This document shows positions 43,396 to 52,750 of a DNA stretch of 64,000 bases, piece after piece (the first letter of the stretch is position 1; the number at the start of each line of letters is the position of its first letter). The notes under the pieces were generated by a model. That model was not told the DNA's origin and did no database searches. It saw only the letters and a list, made by a program, of their open reading frames with translations. A program made the translations under genes and the position numbers. The DNA is from Streptomyces sp. NRRL S-37 (lineage in GTDB: Bacteria; Actinomycetota; Actinomycetes; Streptomycetales; Streptomycetaceae), in the NCBI RefSeq assembly GCF_000721605.1, contig NZ_JOIZ01000023.1:8513-72512 (forward strand). The letters run 5' to 3'.

Positions 43396-43782
43396 GTGGG
43401 CAGTGGAGCGATACGCCGGCGACTCGCGCTCGGCCTGGCGATGCTGACCACCTCGGGACTGCTCGCCGTCGCCGCGCCCGAGGACGCGCACGCCGCCACG
43501 TACTGCGCCGGACGCAAGGTGCGCACCCTGCCGTTCTCCACCGGCTCGGTCGTCGTCTACAAGCGGGGCGGCTACGTCTGCGCCGTCACCCTCGCCAAGA
43601 AGCCCGGCACCAGACGGAAGATGTCGGTGAGCGTACGGGCGCGCGGCGGCCGCCCGGTCGTCGACGAGGGCACCTACAAGCACCACGCCGGACCGGTGAC
43701 CGTGCACGCAGGCCGCCGCTGCGTATGGGTGAAGGGGAGAACCGGCTCGGGGTCCGTCAGCTCCGGCTGGATCCTCTGCTGA
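43396..43782 (+). CDS. Small secreted four-cysteine protein
   Basis: A 128-residue protein with a signal peptide (IRRRLALGLAMLTTSGLLAV, cleavage near AHA/A at about 35). The mature domain of about 95 residues has four cysteines (TYCAGRK, YVCAVTL, RRCVWVK, WILC), many basic residues and alternating beta-type sequence. The GTG at 43396 has GGAGGA upstream. I do not recognise the family. It lies just after the fused ABC exporter gene and before the S37 peptidase gene on the same strand. Confidence 0.75.
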   Translation: MGSGAIRRRLALGLAMLTTSGLLAVAAPEDAHAATYCAGRKVRTLPFSTGSVVVYKRGGYVCAVTLAKKPGTRRKMSVSVRARGGRPVVDEGTYKHHAGPVTVHAGRRCVWVKGRTGSGSVSSGWILC

Positions 43783-43878
43783 CCCCTCACCGGCCGAGGG
43801 TTAACCCTATGTCCCCTGGTGCTGCGGGGAGTTGGTCCAGTAGCTTCCGGCGCACATCTGTCTCACAGGGGAGTGCGC

Positions 43879-45312
43879 ATGCGCAAGGCGCTCAGATGGC
43901 TGCTGGCGCTCACGGTGCTCATAGGCACACTGAGCACGGCCGGGGCGGCCACCGCCGCCGAGCCGGAGGCCACCGGCACCACTGACATCAAGGAGAGACT
44001 GCTCTCCGTACCGGGCATGAGCCTGGTCGAGGAGAAGCCGTACACCGGGTACCGCTTCTTCGTCCTCAACTACACCCAGCCGGTCGACCACCGCAGGCCC
44101 TCCAAGGGCACGTTCCAGCAGCGGATCACCGTGCTGCACAAGGACACCGCGCGGCCCACCGTCTTCTACACCGGCGGCTACAGCGTCTCCACGACGCCGC
44201 GGCGCGCCGAGCCGACCCAGATCGTGGACGGCAACCAGGTCTCCATGGAGTACCGCTTCTTCACCCCGTCCCGGCCCGAGCCGGCCGACTGGTCGAAGCT
44301 GGACATCTGGCAGGCCGCCAGCGACCAGCACCGCATCTTCAAGGCGCTGAAGAAGATCTACTCCGAGAACTGGATCTCCACCGGCGGCTCCAAGGGCGGC
44401 ATGACCGCCACCTACTACGAGCGCTTCTACCCGCGCGACATGGACGGCGTGGTCGCCTACGTCGCCCCCAACGACGTGGTGAACAAGGAGGACTCGGCCT
44501 ACGACCGCTTCTTCCGCACCGTCGGCACCAAGGAGTGCCGCGACCGGCTGAACGCCGTACAGCGCGAGGCGCTGGTGCGCCGGACGCCACTGGAGAAGAA
44601 GTACGAGGCGTACGCCGCCGAGAACGGCTACACCTTCGACACCATCGGCAGCCTGGACCGCGCCTACGAGGCCGTCGTCCTCGACTACGTGTGGGGCTTC
44701 TGGCAGTACAGCACCCTCGCCGACTGCGAGCAGATCCCGGCGGACGCGAAGAACGCCACCGACGACGAGATCTGGACCTCGATCGACACGATCTCCGGGT
44801 TCTCGTTCTACACGGACCAGGGCCTGAGCCCGTACACGCCGTACTACTACCAGGCCGGTACGCAGATGGGCGCGCCGACCATCCACTTCCCGCACATCGA
44901 GAGGAAGTACGTCCGCTACGGCTACCAGCCGCCGCGCAACTTCGTGCCCCGCTCGATCGACATGGAGTTCGAGCCGTGGGTGATGCGGGACGTCGACTCC
45001 TGGGTCCGCCACCACGCGAACCACATGCTGTTCGTGTACGGCGAGAACGACCCGTGGGGCGCCGAGCCGTTCCGTGTCGGCAAGGGAGCGCGTGACTCGT
45101 ACGTGTTCACCGCGCCCGGCATGAACCACGGTGCGAACGTGGCCGGTCTGGTCGCCGAGGAGAAGGCGCTGGCCACGGCCCGCATCCTGGACTGGGCGGA
45201 CGTCGCCCCGAGCACGGTGCGGGAGAACCCGGCGGCGGCGAAGCCGCTGGCGAAGTTCGACGCCAGGCTGGACAAGCGGGACGTCGAGCAGGAGCGGACG
45301 CTGCGCCCGTGA
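43879..45312 (+). CDS. Secreted S37-family (PS-10) serine aminopeptidase
   Basis: A 477-residue exported peptidase of family S37, known for Streptomyces tripeptidyl/prolyl aminopeptidases. The signal peptide is MRKALRWLLALTVLIGTLST with cleavage near ATAA/E. The alpha/beta-hydrolase nucleophile is Ser171 in STGGSKGGM; an acid residue is likely in YGENDPWGAEP, and the histidine is in PGMNHGANV. The ATG at 43879 has GGGGAG upstream. It would act on extracellular peptides. It converges with a lipoprotein gene 16 bp away. Confidence 0.9.
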   Translation: MRKALRWLLALTVLIGTLSTAGAATAAEPEATGTTDIKERLLSVPGMSLVEEKPYTGYRFFVLNYTQPVDHRRPSKGTFQQRITVLHKDTARPTVFYTGGYSVSTTPRRAEPTQIVDGNQVSMEYRFFTPSRPEPADWSKLDIWQAASDQHRIFKALKKIYSENWISTGGSKGGMTATYYERFYPRDMDGVVAYVAPNDVVNKEDSAYDRFFRTVGTKECRDRLNAVQREALVRRTPLEKKYEAYAAENGYTFDTIGSLDRAYEAVVLDYVWGFWQYSTLADCEQIPADAKNATDDEIWTSIDTISGFSFYTDQGLSPYTPYYYQAGTQMGAPTIHFPHIERKYVRYGYQPPRNFVPRSIDMEFEPWVMRDVDSWVRHHANHMLFVYGENDPWGAEPFRVGKGARDSYVFTAPGMNHGANVAGLVAEEKALATARILDWADVAPSTVRENPAAAKPLAKFDARLDKRDVEQERTLRP

Positions 45313-45328
45313 CGGGGGCGGGGCGGGA

Positions 45329-45970
45329 CTACACCGGGCGGGCGCAGCCCACCGGTGACGTGCCGCCGAGCCGCACATAGAGGGCCGTGGACGCCGGGCA
45401 CTCGGACCGGTCGTCCACGGCCCTCACCACCTTGAACTCCGGTTTCCGCTGCTCGCTGCCGTCGCACGCGGTCTCGCGGACCTTGCCGTCGCCCAGGTCG
45501 TAGACGCAGTCGCCGACGATGGTGCGCGGCCCGCCCCCGCCGCCCGGATCACCGGGGTGCGGCGGCTGGAGATGGCGCATGCAGGCGTAGCCGCGCGGCA
45601 CCGCGCCGTCGCCGTCCTCGTCGGAGGAGGGGCGCCGCTCGCTGATGTGCAGCACGAAGTCGGTGGTGGCCGGGCAGCGCGGCCCGTCGCGCACGGTCCC
45701 GTCGTGACGGGCGACGACCCGGGCCGCCGCCCGTTCGCTCGTGCAGGACACCTCGGTGAAACTGGTCCGGCCGAAGGAACTGCACTCGTCGATCGCGAGG
45801 AACACCGCCCCGTACCCGGACTGCCGGGCCGGGGCCGGCGACGCCGTACGCCGCCCGTCCGGCCCGCCCTCCTTCCCGGCGCCGCCCGGCGCGCCCTGAC
45901 AGCCGGTGAGCAGCACCGCGACCGCCGCCGCGAACGCGGCGCGCGTCCCCCACCCACTTCGCACGTGCAT
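45329..45970 (-). CDS. Lipoprotein of unknown function
   Basis: A 213-residue lipoprotein; lipobox VLLTGC (Cys24) after a hydrophobic helix. The mature part has two similar halves, each with a cysteine pair spaced across a FVLHISERRPSS/ALYVRLGG-type strand, suggesting an internal duplication. Glycine/proline-rich stretches lie between. The ATG at 45970 is preferred since GGGGGG lies 6 nt upstream. No family recognised. Confidence 0.7.
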   Translation of the reverse strand: MHVRSGWGTRAAFAAAVAVLLTGCQGAPGGAGKEGGPDGRRTASPAPARQSGYGAVFLAIDECSSFGRTSFTEVSCTSERAAARVVARHDGTVRDGPRCPATTDFVLHISERRPSSDEDGDGAVPRGYACMRHLQPPHPGDPGGGGGPRTIVGDCVYDLGDGKVRETACDGSEQRKPEFKVVRAVDDRSECPASTALYVRLGGTSPVGCARPV

Positions 45971-46115
45971 CGTCATCCCCCCGGACACCCCCGTCCAGCG
46001 TGACCCGGTCCGCCGGGGCACGCCAGACATGTGGTGCGCTTTCACCACATCGGGGAAGGCGCGTCGGATGTGTGACGTACGCGCGCTACGTCCGGCAGGG
46101 GGGCGCCGTGTGCGC

Positions 46116-47960
46116 CTAGTACCTCAGCCCGTGTCCGACCGGGTACAGCACCGTCGCCGGGTCGTCCGCCCGCTGCACCGGCACCGGCAGCGTGCCGCGC
46201 GGGTTCACCTTGCCCGCGATCACCCGTGCCGCCGCCCGCAGTTCGACGTCGGTCCAGGAGTACGTCGCCAGACACGCCGTCACGCCGGGCAGGTGGGCCA
46301 CGTCGTAGGGGTTGCGGACCGCGACCGCGACCACCGGCCTCCCGGTCGCCAGCAGCCGCTCGACCAGCGTCTTCTGGCTGCCGGCCGCCGTGACGTTGTA
46401 CGTCCCCACGACGACCGCGTCCGCGTCCCGGGCCGCCTCCACCGCCCCGGCGATGACGGCGGCGGACGGCGCGGTGCCGGTGGACAGGGCGGTGGCGGTG
46501 AAGCCCAGCTCGGTCAGGGCGTCCGCGAGGACGGTGGTCGGCGGTCCCGTCGTGCCGGACGGGGAGGCCGGATCGGCGCCGACCACCAGCAGCTTCCGCT
46601 GCCTGCGCCGGGACAGCGGCAGCAGGCCGCCCTCGTTGACCAGCAGGGTGGTGGTGCGTTCGGCGATCCGGTCGGCGGCGGCCAGGTGTGCACGGGTGCC
46701 GACGGTGCGGTCGACTCCGGCGTGCGAGACGTACGGGTCCTCGAACAGGCCCAGCCTCGCCTTCAGCCGCAGCACCCGCAGGACCGACTCGTCGAGCCGC
46801 TCCTCGGTCAGCTCACCGTCGCGCACGGCGTTCAGCACCGCGTTCCAGGCGACGTCCAGGGACGGCGGGTTGAGCAACTGGTCCACGCCCGCCTTCAGCG
46901 CCAGCACCGGTACCCGGTCGTCGCCGTACTTCGTGCGGACGCCCTCCATGCCGAGGGAGTCGGTGACCACGACCCCGTCGTAGCCCAGCTCCTCGCGCAG
47001 GATGCCGGTGAGGATGGGGCGGGAGAGCGTGGCCGGGTCCTCGGAGGCGTCGAGGGCCGGGACGACGATGTGCGCGGTCATGATGGAGTCGATGCCCGCG
47101 GCGACGGCGGCCCGGAACGGCGGCGCGTCCAGCTCCTCCCACTGCTCGCGGGTGTGGTGGATGTACGGCAGCTCGGCGTGGCTGTCGGTGACCGTGTCGC
47201 CGTGCCCGGGGAAGTGCTTGGCCGTCGAGGCGACGCGGGACGACTCGTAGCCCTCGACCTCCGCCGCGACGAGGCCCGCGACCGCCTCCGGGTCGGAGCC
47301 GAAGGAACGGACGCCGATGACGGGGTTGGCCGGATCGACGTTGACGTCGGCCACCGGGGAGTAGTTCTGGCGGATGCCCAGGGCGCGCAGTTCGCGGCCC
47401 GCGATCCGGCCGAGGGTGCGGGCGTCGGAGCGGGAGCCGCCCGCGCCGACGGCCATCGCGCCGGGGAAGAGGGTGGCGGGCTCGCCCACGCGGGCCACGA
47501 TGCCGTGCTCCTGGTCGGTGGAGATCAGCACGGGCAGCCCGCGCTCCAGACCGAGGGACGCCTTCTGGATGCCGTTGGACAGGTCCGCGATCTGGTGCGG
47601 GTCGCGGGTGTTGTGCGCCCAGGCGAAGTAGATGATGCCGCCGACCCGGTACCTGGCGAGCAGTTCGGCGGCCGTGCGGACGCCGATCTCCTCCAGGTTG
47701 GCGTCGACGTCGGCCTGGTCCGGGTCGGTGGCGGAGTGGCCGTAGACCCGCATCACGAAGAGCTGGCCGACCTTCTCCTCCAGCGTCATACGGGAGACGA
47801 GGGCGCGCAGCCTTCTGTCGTCGTGCGCGGACCGGCCGCCGGCCGCGTGGACGGTGCCGCCGGCCGTGAGGGCGGTGGTGACGCCCGCCGTCGCGGCGAG
47901 GACGGTACGTCTGGACGGACGTGCGGTGCTTCCCGTGCTTCCGGTGCTGCTGTCGGGCAC
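46116..47960 (-). CDS. Secreted GH3 beta-N-acetylhexosaminidase/beta-glucosidase
   Basis: A 614-residue exported glycoside hydrolase family 3 enzyme. A Tat-type signal (RPSRRTVLAATAGVTTAL) ends near an HAAGG site. The N-terminal barrel contains KHFPGHGDT, the NagZ-type His-loop that acts as acid/base in GH3 N-acetylglucosaminidases, and the nucleophile Asp in GVVVTDSLGM. A second (GH3_C-like) domain follows from about 400. The most likely role is release of GlcNAc from chitin or wall fragments. The GTG at 47960 is preceded by AAAGGAG at ideal spacing. Confidence 0.92.
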   Translation of the reverse strand: MPDSSTGSTGSTARPSRRTVLAATAGVTTALTAGGTVHAAGGRSAHDDRRLRALVSRMTLEEKVGQLFVMRVYGHSATDPDQADVDANLEEIGVRTAAELLARYRVGGIIYFAWAHNTRDPHQIADLSNGIQKASLGLERGLPVLISTDQEHGIVARVGEPATLFPGAMAVGAGGSRSDARTLGRIAGRELRALGIRQNYSPVADVNVDPANPVIGVRSFGSDPEAVAGLVAAEVEGYESSRVASTAKHFPGHGDTVTDSHAELPYIHHTREQWEELDAPPFRAAVAAGIDSIMTAHIVVPALDASEDPATLSRPILTGILREELGYDGVVVTDSLGMEGVRTKYGDDRVPVLALKAGVDQLLNPPSLDVAWNAVLNAVRDGELTEERLDESVLRVLRLKARLGLFEDPYVSHAGVDRTVGTRAHLAAADRIAERTTTLLVNEGGLLPLSRRRQRKLLVVGADPASPSGTTGPPTTVLADALTELGFTATALSTGTAPSAAVIAGAVEAARDADAVVVGTYNVTAAGSQKTLVERLLATGRPVVAVAVRNPYDVAHLPGVTACLATYSWTDVELRAAARVIAGKVNPRGTLPVPVQRADDPATVLYPVGHGLRY

Positions 47961-48298
47961 GTGCGCTCCTTTGGAAGGTGATCCGCGGGGGACCGGGGAT
48001 CCGCTTGAAGGAAACTGCCGGAAGGCCACCAATATCCGGGAAGTTTCTGCCAGTCAAGGGCGTGCGCGGCAACCGGGAGGGGCCGTCATCGGCGCAAAGG
48101 GAGGGGGCGCGCCGATGACGGCGTGCTGCCGGCCGCGGCACGGCGGAGAGGGGTGGTCAGCGATCGCAGCCAGCAGCGAGGGCCGACACCGCGCCACGGA
48201 GACTCGTCCGGCAGCCGCACATGGGACGGACGGAGGCGGGGACGGGTTCCCCGGCCGGACCGGATTCCCCGAAATCGGGACCGGGGGGCCGGACGGGG
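47961..48298. other. Intergenic region between GH3 and LysR genes
   Basis: 338 bp with no convincing gene. A GAAACT...AGTTTC dyad (about 48011-48046) lies just upstream of the GH3 gene and may be part of its promoter. The part next to the LysR stop is GC-rich with nested inverted repeats around CCCCGGCCGGACCGG, probably terminator-like. Confidence 0.5.
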
Positions 48299-49216
48299 TC
48301 AGCGGGGCGAGTGCGCCGACACCTCGGGCCAGTGCCCGCACAGCGTGCGGACGGTCTCCGCGATCGCCGGGCGACGGGCCGCCCCGGTGCGCCACAGCGC
48401 GTACAGCCGTCGTACGGGCATCGGGTCCAGCGGCACCTCCACCACCCCGGCGGGCAGCGGGCCGCGCCCCAGCCGGGGGATCAGCGCGATACCGAGCCCG
48501 GCCGCGACCAGGGCGACCAGGGTCGGGTTCTCGTCGGCCTGGTGGACGATCTCCGGCTCGTGCCCGGCCGCGCGCAGGGTGCGCACCAGCCACTCGTGAC
48601 AGACCCGCCCCGGCGGCTGGCAGATCCACCGCTCACCGCCCAGCTCCTCCCGCCGTACCGCCGTACGCCCCGCGAACCGGTGCCCCTCGGGCACCAGCAG
48701 ATCGCACAGGTCGTCACCGATGACCGCCTGCTCCACGCCGGCCGGGGCGGGCAGCGGCGCGATGTCCCAGTCGTGCGCGACGACGAGGTCGACCGCGCCC
48801 TTGGCGACCAGGTCCACGGAGAGATGGGGGTCGATCTCGGTGAGCCGCGTGTCGAGCGCGGGATGACGGCGGGCCAGGTCGGCCAGGACGGGCGGCATCA
48901 GCCCGCGGGCCGCCGACGCGAACGCGGCGACGGTCAGCCGCCCGGCCGGCACCCCGCGCCGCTCCTCCAGCTCGGTCTCCGCCCGCTCCACGATGGCGAG
49001 CAGCTCCCGCGCGGCACGCACGAGCTGATGCGCCTCGTCGGTCAGCCGCACACCCCGGCCCTCCCGCTCCAGCAGCACCGTCCGCGTCTCCCGCTCCAGC
49101 TTGGCGATCTGCTGGGAGACGGCGGACGAGGTGTAGCCGAGCGCCACGGCGGCGGCACCGACGGTGCCGTGGACGGAGACGGCGTGCAGGGCGCGCAGCC
49201 GCTGGAGGTCGAGCAT
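48299..49216 (-). CDS. LysR-family regulator
   Basis: A 305-residue LysR-type regulator. The winged HTH is at residues 1-60 with VGAAAVALGYTSSAVSQQIA; the effector domain (about 90-300) has two alpha/beta subdomains. It is divergent from an EamA-family exporter gene across 90 bp containing a 7-bp dyad, the classic arrangement in which the LysR protein controls the transporter. The ATG at 49216 fits the domain start. Confidence 0.9.
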   Translation of the reverse strand: MLDLQRLRALHAVSVHGTVGAAAVALGYTSSAVSQQIAKLERETRTVLLEREGRGVRLTDEAHQLVRAARELLAIVERAETELEERRGVPAGRLTVAAFASAARGLMPPVLADLARRHPALDTRLTEIDPHLSVDLVAKGAVDLVVAHDWDIAPLPAPAGVEQAVIGDDLCDLLVPEGHRFAGRTAVRREELGGERWICQPPGRVCHEWLVRTLRAAGHEPEIVHQADENPTLVALVAAGLGIALIPRLGRGPLPAGVVEVPLDPMPVRRLYALWRTGAARRPAIAETVRTLCGHWPEVSAHSPR

Positions 49217-49235
49217 GACGGCTCCCCGATCGGTT

Positions 49236-49271
49236 AGCGATGCTTCATCCAACCATGCAGGAATCATCGCT
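49236..49271. promoter_or_regulatory. LysR-type dyad in the divergent promoter
   Basis: AGCGATG and CATCGCT are perfect 7-bp arms 22 bp apart in the 90-bp LysR/EamA intergenic region. The spacing suits a LysR recognition/activation site pair. Inferred only. Confidence 0.45.
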
Positions 49272-49306
49272 GGTGCTGAAGTGTGGTGGGCGGTGATCCT
49301 CGACGT

Positions 49307-50224
49307 ATGCGACCTTCCCACCTGTTCCTCGCCGTCCTCGTCACCGCCGTGTGGGGAGTGAACTTCACCGTCATCGAGGTCGGGCTCGGCCACTTCCCGC
49401 CGCTGCTCTTCTCCGCCCTGCGCTTCCTGGTGGCGGCGCTGCCCGCGGTGTTCCTCGTGGGGCGGCCCAAGGTGGCGTGGAAGTGGATCGTGGGGGTGGG
49501 GCTGGCGCTGGGGGTGGCCAAGTTCGGACTGCTGTTCGTCGGCATGGACGCGGGGATGCCGGGCGGGCTGTCCTCGCTGGTGCTCCAGATCCAGGCGGTG
49601 TTCACCGCCCTGTTCGCCTTCGCGCTCCTCGGCGAACGCCCCTCACGCGTACGGCTGGTGGGCATGGCGGTGGCGCTGGCCGGGATCGGCGTGGCCGCGG
49701 TCGACGAGGGCACCTCCGGGCCGCTGCTCGGCTTCGCCCTGGTCGTCGCGGCGGCGGCCTGCTGGGGCGTCTCCAACATCCTCACCCGCAAGGCGGCACC
49801 CCCCGACGCCCTGAACTTCATGATCTGGGTGAGCACCGTGCCGGTGCTGCCGCTGCTCGCACTGTCACTGTTGCTGGAGGGCCCGTCGCGGGACCTGGAC
49901 GCGCTGCGCGGCCTGGACTGGCAGGGCGCGGGCACGGTGCTCTTCGTCGCCTGGGTCGCCACGGTGTTCGGCTTCGGCGCCTGGGGGTGGCTGCTGCGCC
50001 GTCACCCCGCCTCCACGGTCGCGCCCTTCTCCCTGCTGGTCCCGGTCTTCGGCATGTCGTCGGCCGCGCTGTTCCTGGGCGAGTCGGTGACCCCGCTGCG
50101 GTGGTGCGCGGCGGCCCTGCTGGTGGGCGGGGTGGCGCTGGCGTCGGTGACCTGGCGCCGACCGGCGGCGAAGCCCGCTGCACGGGCGGAGACCCGCACG
50201 GAAGCCTCCCCGGCCGGCGGATGA
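49307..50224 (+). CDS. EamA-family (DMT superfamily) exporter
   Basis: A 305-residue membrane protein with ten predicted helices in two EamA halves (about 1-130 and 145-280). Typical signatures are VTAVWGVNFTVIEVGLGHFP in helix 1 and ALLGERPSRVRLVGMAVAL after helix 4, mirrored by LFLGESVTPLRWCAAALLVG in the second half. Exporters of this class move amino acids or metabolites; the substrate here is unknown. GGTGA lies upstream of the ATG. Divergent from the LysR gene. Confidence 0.9.
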   Translation: MRPSHLFLAVLVTAVWGVNFTVIEVGLGHFPPLLFSALRFLVAALPAVFLVGRPKVAWKWIVGVGLALGVAKFGLLFVGMDAGMPGGLSSLVLQIQAVFTALFAFALLGERPSRVRLVGMAVALAGIGVAAVDEGTSGPLLGFALVVAAAACWGVSNILTRKAAPPDALNFMIWVSTVPVLPLLALSLLLEGPSRDLDALRGLDWQGAGTVLFVAWVATVFGFGAWGWLLRRHPASTVAPFSLLVPVFGMSSAALFLGESVTPLRWCAAALLVGGVALASVTWRRPAAKPAARAETRTEASPAGG

Positions 50225-50291
50225 GAAGGACCGGACGACCGCACACGGATCTCGCTCTGGAGGGCCCGGCCCTCGAGCACCCCTCAGGGAC

Positions 50292-50370
50292 GCGGGCCTG
50301 TGACATGTGCGGCTCCACCGCGCGGAAGCAAAGAGGGGCGCGGGGCTGTGACATATGCGGCTCCGCCGCG
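50292..50370. repeat. Two copies of an interspersed GC-rich repeat
   Basis: Two copies starting GCGGGCCTGTGACATGTGCG (50292) and GCGGGGCTGTGACATATGCG (50340), 48 bp apart, in the convergent gap between the EamA and MFS genes. Each ends in CGGCTCC.CCGCG. The type resembles a repeat that I recall as common between Streptomyces genes and may act as a bidirectional terminator. Confidence 0.65.
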
Positions 50371-50452
50371 TGGGCGCGACCCACCACGACGTACCCGCAC
50401 CCGCACCCGCCCCACGACACCACCACCCCGAGCCTTCCAGCCCCCCGGAGGG

Positions 50453-51691
50453 TCAGGGCGCCTCCGGCGCGGGAGCCCCCTCCCGCAACTCCGGCGTGCT
50501 CACGCCGACGTACACCACCGCCACCACACACAGCACCCCGCCCACCACCAGCGCCGCCGCCCCGGACGTCGCCCCGGCCACCAGCCCCGCCCGCATGTTG
50601 CCGAGGTGCGGCCCCGCCTGCCCGACGATCTGCTCCGCGGCCGTGACCCGGCCCAGCAAAGCATCAGGCGTACGGGTCTGCACGATCGTGGTGCGGGAGA
50701 GCACCGAGAGCGCGTCGGCCCCACCGGCCACGACCAGCAGCCCCAGACCGACCCAGGGGCTGCTCATGACCCCGAACGAGGCCAGCGCGGCACCCCACAC
50801 ACCGGCCCCGCACAGCATCACGAGGCCGGGACGGCCCAGATGGGTCACCGCCCCGGACAGCGCCGACGCCAGCACACCGCCGATCGCGACCGCCGACAGG
50901 AACAGGCCCAGCGTGCGCGGGTCACCGCCGAACCGTTCGTCGTTGATCAGCGGGAACAGGCTGACCGGCATCGACAGGACGGTGGCGGCGAGGTCGGTGA
51001 CGAGCGCGCCGCGCACCACCCGGTGGCCGGCCAGGAAGCGCAGCCCGTCCAGCACCCCGCGCAGCCCGGCACGGGACGGCTCGCCCTCGGGCGGCAGCGC
51101 GGGCAGACCGAACGCGCCGTAGAAGGACAGCAGGAAGCTCAGCGCGTCGAGCAGATAGCAGACGCCGATGCCGAACCAGCCGAGCAGCAGGCCCCCGAGC
51201 GCGGGGCCGACGAACATCATCGCCTGACCGGTGACCTGGTAGAGCGCGAGTCCGGAGGCCACCTGCTCCTTGGGCAGCAGCCGGGGCACGAACACACCGG
51301 CCGCCGGACCGCCGACCGCCGCGCAGGCGGACTGGGCGGCGACCAGGGCGAGCACACCGCCCACCGGCACGTTCCCGGTGAACCCCTGGACCGCCAGCAG
51401 CAGCGAGCAGACCGCCTGGCCGACCGTCGCGGCCAGGAAGATCCGGCGCCGGTCGCCCCGGTCGGCCCAGGCCCCGGCGAACAGTCCGAAGCAGACCAGC
51501 GGCAGCGCCTGCGCGAGACCCACCGCGCCGCTCCAGGCCGCGCTGTGCGTCATCTCCCAGACCTGGTACATGACGGTGACCATGGTCATGAAGCCGCCGA
51601 GCGCGGACACCGTCCGCCCGATCAGCAGGCGCCTGAAGACCGGTGAGGTACGCAGGGGACGCACGTCGATCAGCGTGCGGGACAGGCTCAT
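50453..51691 (-). CDS. MFS transporter (EntS-like MFS_3)
   Basis: A 412-residue major facilitator protein with about twelve helices. The motif-A-like loop AGAWADRGDRRRIFLAATVG is between helices 2 and 3, with a second AALLGRVTAAE-type loop late. It resembles the enterobactin-exporter/macrolide-efflux MFS_3 group. There is no local regulator and no biosynthetic partner, so the substrate is unknown. A role in siderophore export is possible only by family resemblance; the des cluster is 32 kb away. Confidence 0.88.
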   Translation of the reverse strand: MSLSRTLIDVRPLRTSPVFRRLLIGRTVSALGGFMTMVTVMYQVWEMTHSAAWSGAVGLAQALPLVCFGLFAGAWADRGDRRRIFLAATVGQAVCSLLLAVQGFTGNVPVGGVLALVAAQSACAAVGGPAAGVFVPRLLPKEQVASGLALYQVTGQAMMFVGPALGGLLLGWFGIGVCYLLDALSFLLSFYGAFGLPALPPEGEPSRAGLRGVLDGLRFLAGHRVVRGALVTDLAATVLSMPVSLFPLINDERFGGDPRTLGLFLSAVAIGGVLASALSGAVTHLGRPGLVMLCGAGVWGAALASFGVMSSPWVGLGLLVVAGGADALSVLSRTTIVQTRTPDALLGRVTAAEQIVGQAGPHLGNMRAGLVAGATSGAAALVVGGVLCVVAVVYVGVSTPELREGAPAPEAP

Positions 51692-51783
51692 GAGGGCAGG
51701 ACGGCGGGGCGGGGCACGGGCTGAGGCACGGCGGGGACGCTATCCGGCCGCCGCCCGCCCCGGCCAGTGGTTTTCCCGTCCGG

Positions 51784-52581
51784 TCAGGCCGATTCGCCGA
51801 GCAGCCGGGCCAGGTGTTCCCGGCCGGGGGTGAGCAGGCCGGGCAGCGGGGCGGCGTCGGCGTACCAGCGCTTCTCGTACTCCCAGCAGAGCCAGCCGTC
51901 CCAGTCGTGCCGGGAGAGGACCTCCACGCAGTCGGTCAGCGGGAGGACACCGGCGCCGAGCGGGAGCGGGGTCGTGTCGTCGGCGGAGGCGATGTCCTTG
52001 ACCTGGACGTAGCCGAGGTGCGGGGAGAGGGCCGCGTAGCTCTCGGCGGGCTGTTCACCGCCGAGCCAGGTGTGCATCACGTCCCACAGCGCCCCCACCT
52101 GACGGTGGCCGACCAGGCCGAGGACCCTGATCGCGTCGGCGCCGGTACGGTGCGAGTCGTGGGTCTCCAGCAGGATCCGTACGCCGAGGTCGGCGGCGTA
52201 CTCGGCGGCCGTGCCCAGCCGGCGGGCGGCCGTCGCGTCCGCTTCCTCGGGACTCTGCTCGCCGCCGCCGGGGAAGACCCGGACGAAGGGGGCGCCGAGG
52301 TCCCGGGCGAGGTCGAGGAGGGCGCGGATCTCGGCGAGGACGGGTTCGTCCTCGCCGGGCGCGGCGACCCGGGCGTACCCGGCGAGCCCCAGGATCTCGA
52401 CGCCGGCCGCCTTGAACCCGGCGGCCGCGTCGGCGCGTTCGGCGGGGCCGAGCCCCGGATGGACGGGTTCCTCGGGGTGGGCGCGCAGCTCGACACCGTG
52501 GTAGCCGTGCGTGGTCGCGAGGCCCAGCACGTCGGTGAGGGGCAGCCCGGGAACGCCGAGGGTGGAGAACGCCAGCTTCAT
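51784..52581 (-). CDS. Sugar phosphate isomerase/epimerase (xylose isomerase-like TIM barrel)
   Basis: A 265-residue AP-endonuclease-2/xylose isomerase-type barrel. Candidate metal ligands are Glu in LLETHDSHRTG (near 140), Asp in ALWDVMHTW (near 170), His in that strand and Glu in LCWEYEKRWY near the end, spaced as in the family. The ATG at 52581 is used for fit to the fold although its ribosome site is weak. It lies downstream of the LacI gene on the same strand, separated by a 394-bp repeat-containing gap, and probably belongs to the sugar pathway on the other side of the LacI gene. Confidence 0.88.
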   Translation of the reverse strand: MKLAFSTLGVPGLPLTDVLGLATTHGYHGVELRAHPEEPVHPGLGPAERADAAAGFKAAGVEILGLAGYARVAAPGEDEPVLAEIRALLDLARDLGAPFVRVFPGGGEQSPEEADATAARRLGTAAEYAADLGVRILLETHDSHRTGADAIRVLGLVGHRQVGALWDVMHTWLGGEQPAESYAALSPHLGYVQVKDIASADDTTPLPLGAGVLPLTDCVEVLSRHDWDGWLCWEYEKRWYADAAPLPGLLTPGREHLARLLGESA

Positions 52582-52750
52582 GCAACCGGACCCTACCCGC
52601 GCCACCCGGACCGACTCCTCTCCCTCACCGTGGTGTCGGCGTCACGGATCCGCAGGGGTTCACCGCGCAGTTCCCCGCGCCCCTGAGGAGGTGCCCGCGC
52701 CGGAGTCACGAAGAATCCGGCGAACAGCCCCCACGACCCGCACTCGACAA

